From NCBI GenBank assembly GCA_900757185.1, contig CAAEMX010000056.1:1-15858 (forward strand): 15,858 bases of DNA, read 5' to 3'. Below are positions 1 to 7,755 of the stretch, piece after piece (within the stretch, counting starts at the first letter, position 1; each line of letters begins with the position of its first letter). The position numbers and the translations under genes were made by a program. Under the pieces are notes generated by a model. It was not told where the DNA came from. It ran no database searches and saw only the letters and a program-made list of their open reading frames with translations. This DNA comes from an uncultured Collinsella sp. (GTDB taxonomy: Bacteria; Actinomycetota; Coriobacteriia; Coriobacteriales; Coriobacteriaceae).

Positions 1-1134
1 ACGGGCATCCGCGAGCTCATCGAATTTCTGTTTGCCCAAGCCAAAGACAAGAACATTACCCTCGTTCTCGACGAATACCCCTACTTGAGAGATGCGGTTA
101 AAGGCTTAGACAGCATTCTCCAGACCTCAATCGACGCTCACAGGGAAGACTCACGTTTAAACATTGTCCTGTGCGGCTCCTATGTTGAGATTATGAAATC
201 TCTCATCGAGCATGAAAGCCCCCTCTACGGGCGAATTGATCTCGCGCTTGAGCTTAAGCCCATGGATTACTTTGACGCTGCAAAGTTCTATCCCGCGTTC
301 TCACCCGAGGACAAGGTGCGGCTCTATAGCGTTTTTGGCGGCATCCCCTTTTACAATCGCCTCATCGATCAGTCCCAAAGCGTACGCGACAATATCATCG
401 AGCTCGTCACAGAACCTGGCGCCCGCTTAGAAAGCGAAGTACCGTCCTATCTCAACGCCGAGATCTCGAAGATGACCAACGCCAACGAAGTTTTCGGGGC
501 TCTCGCACAAGGTTACTCCCGTTGGGGGGACGTGCTGGCACAGTCGCACGTCTCGAGCGGTCCGGCCATGGCAGACGTACTCGACAAGCTCATGTCACTC
601 GAAATCGTCCAAAAGCGTGCACCCATCAACGACCCTACGAATAAGCGCAAGTCTGGCTACTTTGTGGTGGACCCACTTTCGCTCTTTTACTATCGCTACG
701 TCTTCCGCAATGCTTCTGCGCGTCAGCTGCTCGACCCGGAATTCTTCTATGATCGTCACGTCTCCCAAGACTTCGAGGAAAACTACACTCCACATATGTT
801 CGAGGAGATCTGCCGTCAATACCTCGTACGGCAAAACAGGACTGGCAAGATCGAACCGGCTTTCGATGCCATAGGCAAGTACTGGTACGACGATCCCGCA
901 AACAAAACGAGCGGCGAATTCGATGTGGTAACGCAAGACCCCGAGGGCTACGCATTCTACGAAGCAAAGTTCCGCAAATCCCCCGTCACGCAAAAAATGG
1001 TCGACGAGGAAATCACCCAAGTCGAGGCAACGGGGCTCAAGTGCCATCGCTACGGATTCTTCTCCCGTTCGGGCTTCGAAGCTGACGAAAGCGATCGAAC
1101 CGTCTTCATCGACCTGCCGCAGATGTTTGAATAG
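1..1134 (+). CDS. DUF234-type AAA ATPase, 5' end outside window
   Basis: The frame is open from base 1 and ends at TAG 1132-1134, giving 377 visible residues; the start and the Walker A motif lie upstream of the window. The first codons read into a Walker B segment (ITLVLDEYPYL, about residues 20-30). The C-terminal third contains a PD-(D/E)XK-like signature (GEFDVV, then FYEAKF), as expected for the DUF234 domain that follows the ATPase domain in the archaeal-type ATPase family. Proteins of this family are widespread in gut anaerobes, often in many copies, and their biological role is unclear; a nuclease-like fold at the C-terminus is known, activity is not. The gene stands alone upstream of the topoisomerase operon, with no clear intrinsic terminator after it. 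The family call is confident, the function is not. Confidence 0.85.
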   Translation, partial: TGIRELIEFLFAQAKDKNITLVLDEYPYLRDAVKGLDSILQTSIDAHREDSRLNIVLCGSYVEIMKSLIEHESPLYGRIDLALELKPMDYFDAAKFYPAFSPEDKVRLYSVFGGIPFYNRLIDQSQSVRDNIIELVTEPGARLESEVPSYLNAEISKMTNANEVFGALAQGYSRWGDVLAQSHVSSGPAMADVLDKLMSLEIVQKRAPINDPTNKRKSGYFVVDPLSLFYYRYVFRNASARQLLDPEFFYDRHVSQDFEENYTPHMFEEICRQYLVRQNRTGKIEPAFDAIGKYWYDDPANKTSGEFDVVTQDPEGYAFYEAKFRKSPVTQKMVDEEITQVEATGLKCHRYGFFSRSGFEADESDRTVFIDLPQMFE

Positions 1135-1172
1135 GACAGACCCCACCCGCATCCCAAGCATCCATTATCTAA

Positions 1173-1188
1173 TCGAACTATTGTTCGA
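1173..1188. promoter_or_regulatory. LexA/SOS box (TCGAAC-N4-GTTCGA)
   Basis: TCGAAC-TATT-GTTCGA is a perfect 6+6 palindrome, flanked by a further A/T pair, and matches the mycobacterial/actinobacterial SOS box consensus TCGAAC-N4-GTTCGA. It lies 15 bp upstream of a candidate -35 element and about 100 bp upstream of the topoisomerase subunit B start. LexA binding here would link the topoisomerase pair to DNA damage. It could instead be a short RNA hairpin, but the exact match to the LexA consensus makes the operator reading better. Confidence 0.65.
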
Positions 1189-1203
1189 TGGAATTCGTGT
1201 TGG

Positions 1204-1232
1204 TTGGAATCGCCCAAGGCCTGGGCTATGCT
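1204..1232 (+). promoter_or_regulatory. Candidate sigma-70 promoter of the topoisomerase operon
   Basis: TTGGAA (1204-1209), a 17-bp spacer, then TATGCT (1227-1232). The spacer contains the inverted repeat GCCCA-AGGCC-TGGGC, which could hold a regulator. The elements are only partial matches to consensus. Confidence 0.4.
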
Positions 1233-1286
1233 ACCTTGACTATCTATATGACTAAAACGCAGCAAAGGAGCACCGAGAGAGCGAGT

Positions 1287-3284
1287 ATGGCAAAAAACAC
1301 CGCAAACTATGGTAACGACAGTATCCGCCAGCTCAAGGACGAGGAGCGCGTACGCCTGCGCCCCGCCGTCATCTTTGGCTCGGACGGACTCGACGGTTGC
1401 GCGCATGCCGCCTTCGAGATCCTGTCCAACGCCGTTGACGAGGCGCGCCAGGGCTACGGCAAGCTCATCACCCTCACCGCCTTTCGCGATGGCTCTATTC
1501 AGGTAGAGGACAATGGCCGTGGCTGCCCGCTCGACTGGAACCCTTCCGAGAAGCGCTTTAACTGGGAGCTCGTCTTCTGCGAGCTCTACGCCGGCGGCAA
1601 GTACAACAACAACCAGGGCGGCGACTACGACTTCTCGCTCGGCACCAACGGCCTGGGCTCGTGCGCGACCCAGTACGCCTCCGAGTACATGGACGTCACG
1701 GTTTGGCGCGACGGCAACAAGTACTCTCTGCACTTTAAGAAGGGCAAGGTCGTCGGCGCCAAAAAGAAGGCACTCGAGATTGAGCCCAGCGACGAGAACC
1801 GCACCGGCACCACCATCAAGTGGCGCCCCGATCTTGAGGTCTTTACCTCCATCAGCATTCCCCACGACTGGTATCGCGAGACCATGCGCCGCCAGGCCGT
1901 GGTCAACGCCAACGTAACCTTCCGCCTGCGCATCGAAGGCGACGATGGCGAGTTCTGCGAAGAGGATTTTTGCTACCCCAAGGGTATCGAGGACTACGTG
2001 CTCGAGAAGGTCGGTACCGACTACCTTACCGAACCCTTCTTTATCGAGGCCGACCGCCGCGGTCGCGATCGCGAGGACCTGCCCGACTACAACGTAAAGA
2101 TCACCGCGTGCATGTGCTTCTCGCGCACCTTCATGATGCAGGAGTATTACCACAACTCATCGTGGCTCGAGAACGGCGGCTCGCCCGAGAAGGCCGCGCG
2201 CAGCGCTCTGACCAGCGCCATCGATTCCTATATTAAGCAACAGGGCAAGTACAACAAAAACGAGACCGGCATTAAGTGGCAAGACGTCCAGGACTGCCTG
2301 GTACTGGTGACCAACTGCTTCTCCACCCAGACGTCCTACGAAAACCAGACCAAGAAGGCTATCAATAACCGCTTTATCCAGCAGGCCATGACCGCCTTCT
2401 TTAAGGAGCGCCTCTCGACCTACTTGATCGAGAACAAAGACGCTGCCAACAAGATCGTGGAGCAGGTGCTCATCAACAAGCGCTCGCGTGAGAACGCCGA
2501 AAAGACTCGCCAGAGCATTAAGACCAACCTGCAGCAGAAGACCGACATGGCCAACCGCGTGCAGAAGTTCATCGACTGCCGCTCCAAGGACAAAAACCGT
2601 CGCGAGATCTACATCGTAGAGGGCGACTCGGCAGCAGGCGCCATTCGCACCTCGCGCGATGCCGAGTTCCAAGGCGTTATGCCCGTCCGAGGCAAGATCC
2701 TCAACTGCCTGAAGGAGGACTACCCGCGCATCTTTAAGTCCGACATCATCATGGACCTCATGCGCGTACTGGGCTGCGGCGTAGAGATCAAGGACAAGCG
2801 CATCAAGAACCTCGGTGCCTTTGACCTGGACAACCTCAACTGGAACAAAGTCATCATCTGTACGGACGCCGACGTCGACGGCTATCACATTCGCACGCTC
2901 GTGCTCACCATGCTCTACCGTCTGGTGCCCACACTTATCGACGAAGGCTACGTGTATATCGCCGAGTCGCCGCTCTACGAGATCAACTGCAAAGAGAAGA
3001 CCTACTTTGCCTACACCGAGCTCGAGAAGAACGGCATCCTCAAGGAGATCGGCGACCAGAAGTGCTCCATCAACCGCTCCAAGGGTCTTGGTGAGAACGA
3101 CCCGGACATGATGTGGCTCACCACCATGAACCCCGAGACGCGTCGCCTGATCAAGGTGGAGCCCGAGGACGTCACCAAGATGGAAACCATGTTCAACCTG
3201 TTGCTGGGCAACGACGAGGCGGGCCGTAAGCGCCATATCTCCGAGCACGGCAAGGAATACCTGGACCAGCTGGACCTGCAATAG
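1287..3284 (+). CDS. parE: Type IIA DNA topoisomerase subunit B (topoisomerase IV ParE/GyrB-like)
   Basis: ATP-driven subunit of a type IIA topoisomerase, acting with the next gene product to pass one DNA duplex through another. The 665-residue protein has an N-terminal GHKL ATPase domain (EILSNAVDEA with Glu44 and Asn48; EDNGRG around Asp75; GTNGLGS at 119-125), a transducer domain with the QTK loop (354-356), and a TOPRIM domain (IVEGDSAAG, Glu445; MPVRGKILN; TDADVDG with Asp527/529/531), ending in the usual MNPETRR motif. An in-frame upstream ATG at 1188 exists, but the 33 extra residues are unlike the family and overlap the SOS box and promoter; the ATG at 1287 after AAAGGAG and GAGAG fits better. 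The gene is 45 bp upstream of the subunit A gene. The name parE rests on the partner lacking a GyrA box; a second gyrase-like pair is the alternative. Confidence 0.9.
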   Translation: MAKNTANYGNDSIRQLKDEERVRLRPAVIFGSDGLDGCAHAAFEILSNAVDEARQGYGKLITLTAFRDGSIQVEDNGRGCPLDWNPSEKRFNWELVFCELYAGGKYNNNQGGDYDFSLGTNGLGSCATQYASEYMDVTVWRDGNKYSLHFKKGKVVGAKKKALEIEPSDENRTGTTIKWRPDLEVFTSISIPHDWYRETMRRQAVVNANVTFRLRIEGDDGEFCEEDFCYPKGIEDYVLEKVGTDYLTEPFFIEADRRGRDREDLPDYNVKITACMCFSRTFMMQEYYHNSSWLENGGSPEKAARSALTSAIDSYIKQQGKYNKNETGIKWQDVQDCLVLVTNCFSTQTSYENQTKKAINNRFIQQAMTAFFKERLSTYLIENKDAANKIVEQVLINKRSRENAEKTRQSIKTNLQQKTDMANRVQKFIDCRSKDKNRREIYIVEGDSAAGAIRTSRDAEFQGVMPVRGKILNCLKEDYPRIFKSDIIMDLMRVLGCGVEIKDKRIKNLGAFDLDNLNWNKVIICTDADVDGYHIRTLVLTMLYRLVPTLIDEGYVYIAESPLYEINCKEKTYFAYTELEKNGILKEIGDQKCSINRSKGLGENDPDMMWLTTMNPETRRLIKVEPEDVTKMETMFNLLLGNDEAGRKRHISEHGKEYLDQLDLQ

Positions 3285-3329
3285 CAGCAAATCGATAACG
3301 ACGGCCCATAAGAAGTTCAAGAGGAAATC

Positions 3330-5570
3330 GTGGCAAAGAAGAAGACGAAGAACCAGCCAAAGAAAAAGCAGGTCAACGCCGAGAACGTCATCGGCCTGCA
3401 CTCCGAGGTTACCGACCAGCCGATCACGCAGACGCTCGAGGTCAACTACATGCCTTACGCCATGAGCGTCAACGTCTCGCGTGCATTCCCCGAGATCGAC
3501 GGCTTTAAGCCCTCGCACCGCAAGCTGCTCTACACTATGTACAAGATGGGCCTGCTCAAGGGCGAGCGCCAAAAGAGCGCCAACATCGTGGGCCAGACCA
3601 TGAAGCTCAACCCACACGGCGACGCCGCCATCTACGAGACGATGGTGCGCCTGGCCACGGGCAACGAGGCGCTGCTTGCTCCTTTCGTGGAGTCGAAGGG
3701 CAACTTTGGCAAGTACTATTCGGGCGACCTGAGCTACGCCGCTTCGCGTTATACCGAGGCCAAGCTCTCCCCCATCAGCGCCGAGATCTTCAAAGACATC
3801 GACAAGGACCCGGTCGACTTCGTTGACAGCTACGACGGTGCCATGAAGGAGCCGCGTCTGCTGCCCACCACGTTCCCCAACATCCTCGTCTCGGCCAACA
3901 AGGGCATCGGCGTCGCCATGGCGTCCGATATCTGCGGCTTCAACCTCAACGAGGTCTGTACCGCCACCATGCATTACCTGCAGGATCCCGACTGCGACCT
4001 GCTCGAGTACATGCCCATGCCCGACTTCTCGACCGGCGGCGAGATTATCTACCGCCGCGAGGAGATGGAGAAGATCGTCGAGACCGGCCTGGGCAGCTTC
4101 CAGATTCGCTCCCGCTGGCGCTGGATTCCCGAAGAGCGCATCATCGAGGTCTACGAGATCCCCTACACCACCAAGACCGATGTCATCATCGAGCGCATCG
4201 TCAAGCTCTCCAAGGAGGGCAAGGTCAAGGAGATCGCAGACATCCGCGATGAAACCGACCTTTCGGGTCTGCGTATCGCCATCGACCTTAAGCGCGGTGT
4301 CGACCCCGACAAGCTCATGGCCAAGCTCTATCGCTCGACCACGCTGCAGGATTCGTTCTCGTGCAACTTCAACGTGCTGGTCGATGGTTACCCTCGCGTT
4401 ATGGGCGTGCGCCAGATCTTGCACGAGTGGGTCAAGTGGCGTATTGAGTCCACGCGTCGCCGCATTAACTTTGACCTGGGCAAAAAGTCCGAGCGCCTGC
4501 ACCTGCTGCACGGCCTTGAGGCAATTCTGCTCGACATCGACAAGGCTATCGCCATCATCCGCGGCACTAAGCTCGAGGCAGAGGTTGTACCCAACCTTAT
4601 GAAGGGTTTCGACATCGACGAGACCCAGGCCGAGTTTGTCGCCGAGCTCAAGCTCCGCAACATCAACGAGGAATACATCCTCAACCGCACCAAGGACATT
4701 GCCAAGCTCGAGGGCGAGATCGCCGAGCTCGAGGAGATCCTTTCGAGCGAGGACAACATCAAGAAGGTCATCAGCGACGAGCTGGCCGCGGTCAACAAAA
4801 AGTACGTGATGCCGCGCCGCACGGGCAGGATCGAGCCCCATGAGGTTATCGAGGTAAGCTTGGAGCCCGAGGTCGAGGAGTACCCGGTCACCATCATGCT
4901 CTCGCGCGATGGCTACCTTAAGAAGATGACGGACCGCGTGCTCAAGAAGGCGACCACGCTCAAGTACAAGGACGGCGACAAGCCCTTTATCGAGTTCCCG
5001 TCCTCCAACACGCACGAGCTGCTGGTCTTTACCAATAAGAGCCAGGTGTACAAGTGCAAGGTCGCGGCGTTTGAGGATACCAAGTCGGCCCAGCTGGGCT
5101 CGTACCTTCCGACCGATCTCGAGATGGAACCCGACGAGAGCGTCATCTGGGTCATCGACCCCGAGGACTACAAGGCCGACGTGCTGTTCGTCTTTGAGAA
5201 CGGCCGCGTGGTGCGTGTCGCGCTTTCTGGATACGTTACCAAGACCAACCGCAAGCGCCTTAAGAACGCCATCTACGGCGGCAGCAAGCTGCTGTATGCG
5301 CAGGTGCTCAAGGAGGACCGCGACCTCGCGCTGGTCTCGAGCGACTACCGCCTGATGAACTTCAACACGTCGCTGCTCAAGACCAAGACGACCACCAACA
5401 CGCAGGGCGTCCAGGCCTTCACGGCCAAGAAGGGCCGCTCGGTCACCACCGTCGGCACGACCGAGGAGATTCTTGGCGCCGGCGTCTCGGCTGAGAAGTT
5501 CACCGCGCAGAGCCTGCCTTCTGCCGGTGCCCTCATGAAGGAAAACGACATGCCGAGTTTGTTTGACTAG
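3330..5570 (+). CDS. parC: Type IIA DNA topoisomerase subunit A (topoisomerase IV ParC-like)
   Basis: DNA breakage-reunion subunit paired with the preceding gene. The start is GTG 3330 after GAGGA; the 746-residue product is shorter than typical GyrA. After a lysine-rich N-terminus (about 1-15) come the winged-helix and tower domains with the active-site Tyr141 in SRYTEAKLS, then a long coiled-coil region (about 370-490) and a C-terminal beta-pinwheel domain (about 510-735) with repeated blades such as LSRDGYLKKMT. I see no QRRGGKG-type GyrA box, which argues against supercoiling gyrase and for a topoisomerase IV-like enzyme. In the quinolone-binding segment LNPHGDAAIYE, the position of E. 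coli GyrA Ser83 is Ala99 and that of Asp87 is Glu103. It forms an operon with the upstream subunit B gene. Confidence 0.9.
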   Translation: MAKKKTKNQPKKKQVNAENVIGLHSEVTDQPITQTLEVNYMPYAMSVNVSRAFPEIDGFKPSHRKLLYTMYKMGLLKGERQKSANIVGQTMKLNPHGDAAIYETMVRLATGNEALLAPFVESKGNFGKYYSGDLSYAASRYTEAKLSPISAEIFKDIDKDPVDFVDSYDGAMKEPRLLPTTFPNILVSANKGIGVAMASDICGFNLNEVCTATMHYLQDPDCDLLEYMPMPDFSTGGEIIYRREEMEKIVETGLGSFQIRSRWRWIPEERIIEVYEIPYTTKTDVIIERIVKLSKEGKVKEIADIRDETDLSGLRIAIDLKRGVDPDKLMAKLYRSTTLQDSFSCNFNVLVDGYPRVMGVRQILHEWVKWRIESTRRRINFDLGKKSERLHLLHGLEAILLDIDKAIAIIRGTKLEAEVVPNLMKGFDIDETQAEFVAELKLRNINEEYILNRTKDIAKLEGEIAELEEILSSEDNIKKVISDELAAVNKKYVMPRRTGRIEPHEVIEVSLEPEVEEYPVTIMLSRDGYLKKMTDRVLKKATTLKYKDGDKPFIEFPSSNTHELLVFTNKSQVYKCKVAAFEDTKSAQLGSYLPTDLEMEPDESVIWVIDPEDYKADVLFVFENGRVVRVALSGYVTKTNRKRLKNAIYGGSKLLYAQVLKEDRDLALVSSDYRLMNFNTSLLKTKTTTNTQGVQAFTAKKGRSVTTVGTTEEILGAGVSAEKFTAQSLPSAGALMKENDMPSLFD

Positions 5571-5606
5571 GTACCACGGCAACGAGATCGTTAGATACTT
5601 CGCAAA

Positions 5607-5660
5607 GCGACGAGGCCCGGAACGCAACGGCATTGCGCCCGGGACTCGTCGTTTTTCTTC
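5607..5660 (+). terminator. Rho-independent terminator of the topoisomerase operon
   Basis: A long hairpin with outer stem CGACGAG/CTCGTCG, one mismatch, CCCGG/CCGGG, and an inner CGCAA/TTGCG stem is followed by TTTTTCTTC. It starts 36 bp after the parC stop. Confidence 0.9.
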
Positions 5661-5685
5661 TCAACTATTTTTTAACGCAGATAAA

Positions 5686-5715
5686 TTGATTTCTGCTTAT
5701 TTTTCTGCGTAAAAA
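5686..5715 (+). promoter_or_regulatory. Candidate promoter of the AAA ATPase gene
   Basis: TTGATT (5686-5691), an 18-bp spacer and TAAAAA (5710-5715) lie in an AT-rich stretch. The element sits inside a dispersed inverted repeat, ACGCAGA (5675-5681) and TCTGCGT (5704-5710), which may be a regulatory site. Confidence 0.4.
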
Positions 5716-5753
5716 ATGTCAGCGTCACTACTTCGATGCCCTTTGGTCAGTCG

Positions 5754-5810
5754 TTAGCAAAACTTGCAAAAGTTAGCAAAACTTGCAAAAATTAGCAAAA
5801 CCTGCAAAGG
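5754..5810 (+). repeat. Three tandem 19-bp repeats before the AAA ATPase start
   Basis: Unit TTAGCAAAACTTGCAAAAG occurs at 5754-5772, 5773-5791 and 5792-5810. The second unit differs at the last base, the third at two positions, and the last unit merges into the AAAGGAG ribosome binding site. The regular 19-bp spacing places the sites nearly two helical turns apart. This looks like an iterated operator, possibly for the ATPase itself, which carries a C-terminal winged helix. A translational role for the 5' leader is also possible. Confidence 0.85.
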
Positions 5811-5817
5811 AGCTACC

Positions 5818-6912
5818 ATGGAGTACAGCAAGAACCCCTTTACCCCAACATTTGGAAGCGTCCCTCCCTTTCTAGCGGGTCGCGAGCATATCCTGCGCGA
5901 CATCAACCGTGGCTTTATCAACGGCCCAGGAGATCCCAACCTGTCGACCATCTTTACTGGCGCAAGGGGAACGGGCAAGACGGCACTTCTCTCGCTCCTT
6001 TCAGAAACGGCGCTTGAACACGACTGGATTGCAGCAAATGTCTCCGCCATGCCAGGCATGCTCGAAGATATTATCGAGCGAACCAAAGAAGCCGCAGATA
6101 GCTACCTCTCACAGCCTCACGCGCGCATAAACGGCGTTCAAATTGGTCCAGTGGGCATCGATTGGACATATGCTCAAGAGGCCCAGGGCAACTGGCGCAC
6201 ACGCATGAATGGCATCTTTAAGCAACTCGAAAAACATGACATCGGACTTCTCATCACCATCGATGAAGTCACCGTCGATCTCGAAGAAATGCTTCAATTT
6301 GCCTCTGTTTACCAGCACTTTGTACGCGAAGGTAAAAAAGTTGCCCTACTCATGGCAGGACTGCCCTACAAAGTATCGGCGTTGCTGCGTAACGATTCCG
6401 TCTCGTTCCTCAGGCGTTCCCAATATCATCAGTTGGGACGAATCACTGACGTTGAAATTGCAAACGCATTCCGCAAAACCGTTGAGGCCGGAGGCCGCTC
6501 AATCACGCCAGAAGCGCTCGAGGATGCCGTGAAGGCCGTCGACGGATTTCCCTACATGATGCAGCTCGTCGGATATCGCACTTGGGATGTTTCGGAAAAC
6601 TCGCCCCAAATCAGTACATCCGATGTCCAGCAGGGTTCTCTGCTTGCCCGTATGGAGCTGCGCGATCGTATTCTCGAAACGACCTATCAGGAGCTTTCCG
6701 ATAAAGACATTGAGTTTTTGCTCGCGATGCTGCCCGATTCTGGCCCCAGCAGGGTCTCGGAGATAGCCAAACGCATGGGCGTCGCCAGCAACTACGCAAG
6801 CCAATACAAACGCCGCCTCCTCGAGGACGGCGTTATCGGGGAACGTGGACGTGGCCTCGTCGGCTTCGACATCCCCGCGTTCAGGGAATTCTTGAACGAG
6901 AAGGCGTTTTAG
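5818..6912 (+). CDS. AAA ATPase with C-terminal winged helix (Orc1/Cdc6-like architecture)
   Basis: The 364-residue protein has Walker A TGARGTGKTALL (about 47-58), Walker B LLITIDE (about 144-150) and a sensor-like ALLMAGLP segment. The C-terminal region (about 310-360) reads as a winged helix, with VSEIAKRMGVASNYASQYKR as the recognition helix area. This order resembles Orc1/Cdc6-like AAA_16 ATPases that bind DNA; the cellular role in bacteria is not established. The ATG at 5818 follows AAAGGAG-CTACC. An in-frame TTG further upstream would translate the tandem repeats into a LAKLAK-type peptide and is not credible. The gene has its own upstream region with three repeats and converges on the flavodoxin-fold gene. 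Confidence 0.85.
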   Translation: MEYSKNPFTPTFGSVPPFLAGREHILRDINRGFINGPGDPNLSTIFTGARGTGKTALLSLLSETALEHDWIAANVSAMPGMLEDIIERTKEAADSYLSQPHARINGVQIGPVGIDWTYAQEAQGNWRTRMNGIFKQLEKHDIGLLITIDEVTVDLEEMLQFASVYQHFVREGKKVALLMAGLPYKVSALLRNDSVSFLRRSQYHQLGRITDVEIANAFRKTVEAGGRSITPEALEDAVKAVDGFPYMMQLVGYRTWDVSENSPQISTSDVQQGSLLARMELRDRILETTYQELSDKDIEFLLAMLPDSGPSRVSEIAKRMGVASNYASQYKRRLLEDGVIGERGRGLVGFDIPAFREFLNEKAF

Positions 6913-6942
6913 CACACCGGAATTGTCCGCGGGAGCATCGTT

Positions 6943-7007
6943 GCATGGCAATCAGCAATCCTCTTGGTAAGGGCAGCAAGCATTTCCGCTTGTGCTGATT
7001 GCCATGC
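6943..7007. repeat. 15-bp perfect inverted repeat between convergent genes
   Basis: GCATGGCAATCAGCA (6943-6957) and its exact complement (6993-7007) flank a 35-base loop that has its own small stem, CAAGC/GCTTG. It lies between the ends of the AAA ATPase gene and the flavodoxin-fold gene. Its position suggests a bidirectional transcription end, but there is no T run on either strand, so another role (RNA processing site, element remnant) is possible. Confidence 0.7.
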
Positions 7008-7020
7008 GCTCCTCTTGTCC

Positions 7021-7551
7021 TTAGGCGAGCTTGCGGGCGAGCTCGCGCACCTCTTCCAACTTGGGCGAGGAGGCCATGCTGTCGCGCTCGGTCATGCCGC
7101 TAATGGTGACAATGCCCTGGTCCTCCCACTTGCAGTACGCGCAGGTTGACTTGTACATGGCAATCGCCGCATCATAGACACCCTCGCTGTGGCTATCGAG
7201 CAAAAGGGCCGTCTTGGTGAACGGGAAACCCGTGGCACCGAAGGCGTACAGGCGGTCGATGGCGGTCTTTTCCTGCGCAGTGATATCAAACCAGTAGATA
7301 GGCGAAGCGAAGACAACCATGTCGGTGTCTTTCAGCGACTCAATCACGTTGGCCATGTCATCCTTCTGCACGCAGACGCCCTCATGGGCGAAGCAGTACT
7401 GGCATCCCAAGCAGCCGGCGATCTTCTTGCTGGCAACGCGGATGACCTCGACCGTATGGCCGCCCTCACGCGCGGTCTCGGCAAACGCCTCGACCATGGT
7501 ATCGGTATTGGCGCCCTTACGCGGGCTGCCGCTCAATACAACGATATTCAT
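7021..7551 (-). CDS. NADPH-dependent FMN reductase / flavodoxin-fold oxidoreductase
   Basis: The 176-residue protein has the flavodoxin-like fold of the NADPH-dependent FMN reductase family. Visible features are the FMN phosphate loop GSPRKGANTD (8-17), a cysteine-rich segment GCLGCQYCFAHEGVC (Cys47, 50, 53, 60) typical of the iron-sulfur flavoprotein-like subgroup, and SPIYWFDITAQEK (83-95) at the flavin isoalloxazine edge. The product is probably a soluble redox enzyme; its electron donor and substrate cannot be read from sequence. The start ATG follows GGAGAGGG. It is transcribed convergently to the AAA ATPase gene and away from nothing obvious; the next upstream gene is tetR copy 1 in the same direction, about 200 bp away. 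Confidence 0.85.
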   Translation of the reverse strand: MNIVVLSGSPRKGANTDTMVEAFAETAREGGHTVEVIRVASKKIAGCLGCQYCFAHEGVCVQKDDMANVIESLKDTDMVVFASPIYWFDITAQEKTAIDRLYAFGATGFPFTKTALLLDSHSEGVYDAAIAMYKSTCAYCKWEDQGIVTISGMTERDSMASSPKLEEVRELARKLA

Positions 7552-7568
7552 AGGATTCCCTCTCCTTC

Positions 7569-7593
7569 ATGCTGCAGGCGCGCAGCATTTTTT
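7569..7593. promoter_or_regulatory. Hairpin with T run in the leader of the flavodoxin-fold gene
   Basis: ATGCTGC (7569-7575), a 6-base loop and GCAGCAT (7582-7588) are followed by a T run on the plus strand. Read on the plus strand it resembles an intrinsic terminator, although no plus-strand gene ends here. On the minus strand the hairpin sits immediately before the ribosome binding site of the flavodoxin-fold gene and might affect translation. Confidence 0.35.
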
Positions 7594-7755
7594 CTTGTAA
7601 CCAAAACAAATGGGGTTAATCAATCGCCAGCAGGCCATATCTCTTGCTCAAGTTCCCTAAAGAAGCTCAAGGCGATTGCGATTGCCTTATACAACATCGA
7701 AAACCAAAGAGGGGCCATAGCAACGTCGCCTGCCTGAAATGGCACGCTGTCAAGA

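Noticed and set aside
2157..5633. 1158-codon open frame on the minus strand
   Set aside because: It is the antisense shadow of the parE-parC operon, created by high GC at third codon positions. Its product is low-complexity (Leu, Val, Asp, Gly, His) with no family motifs, and no ribosome binding site.
5754..5810. Short CRISPR-like array
   Set aside because: The three units are contiguous without spacers and no cas genes are present.
5764..5817. N-terminal extension of the AAA ATPase with a LAKLAK-like peptide
   Set aside because: The peptide is just a translation of the 19-bp DNA repeats from a TTG codon; the ATG at 5818 has a proper ribosome binding site.
7621..7684. Dispersed inverted repeat CAATCGCC/GGCGATTG after tetR copy 1
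   Set aside because: Arms are only 8 bp with a loop of nearly 50 bases and no T run, so neither a terminator nor an element end can be supported.
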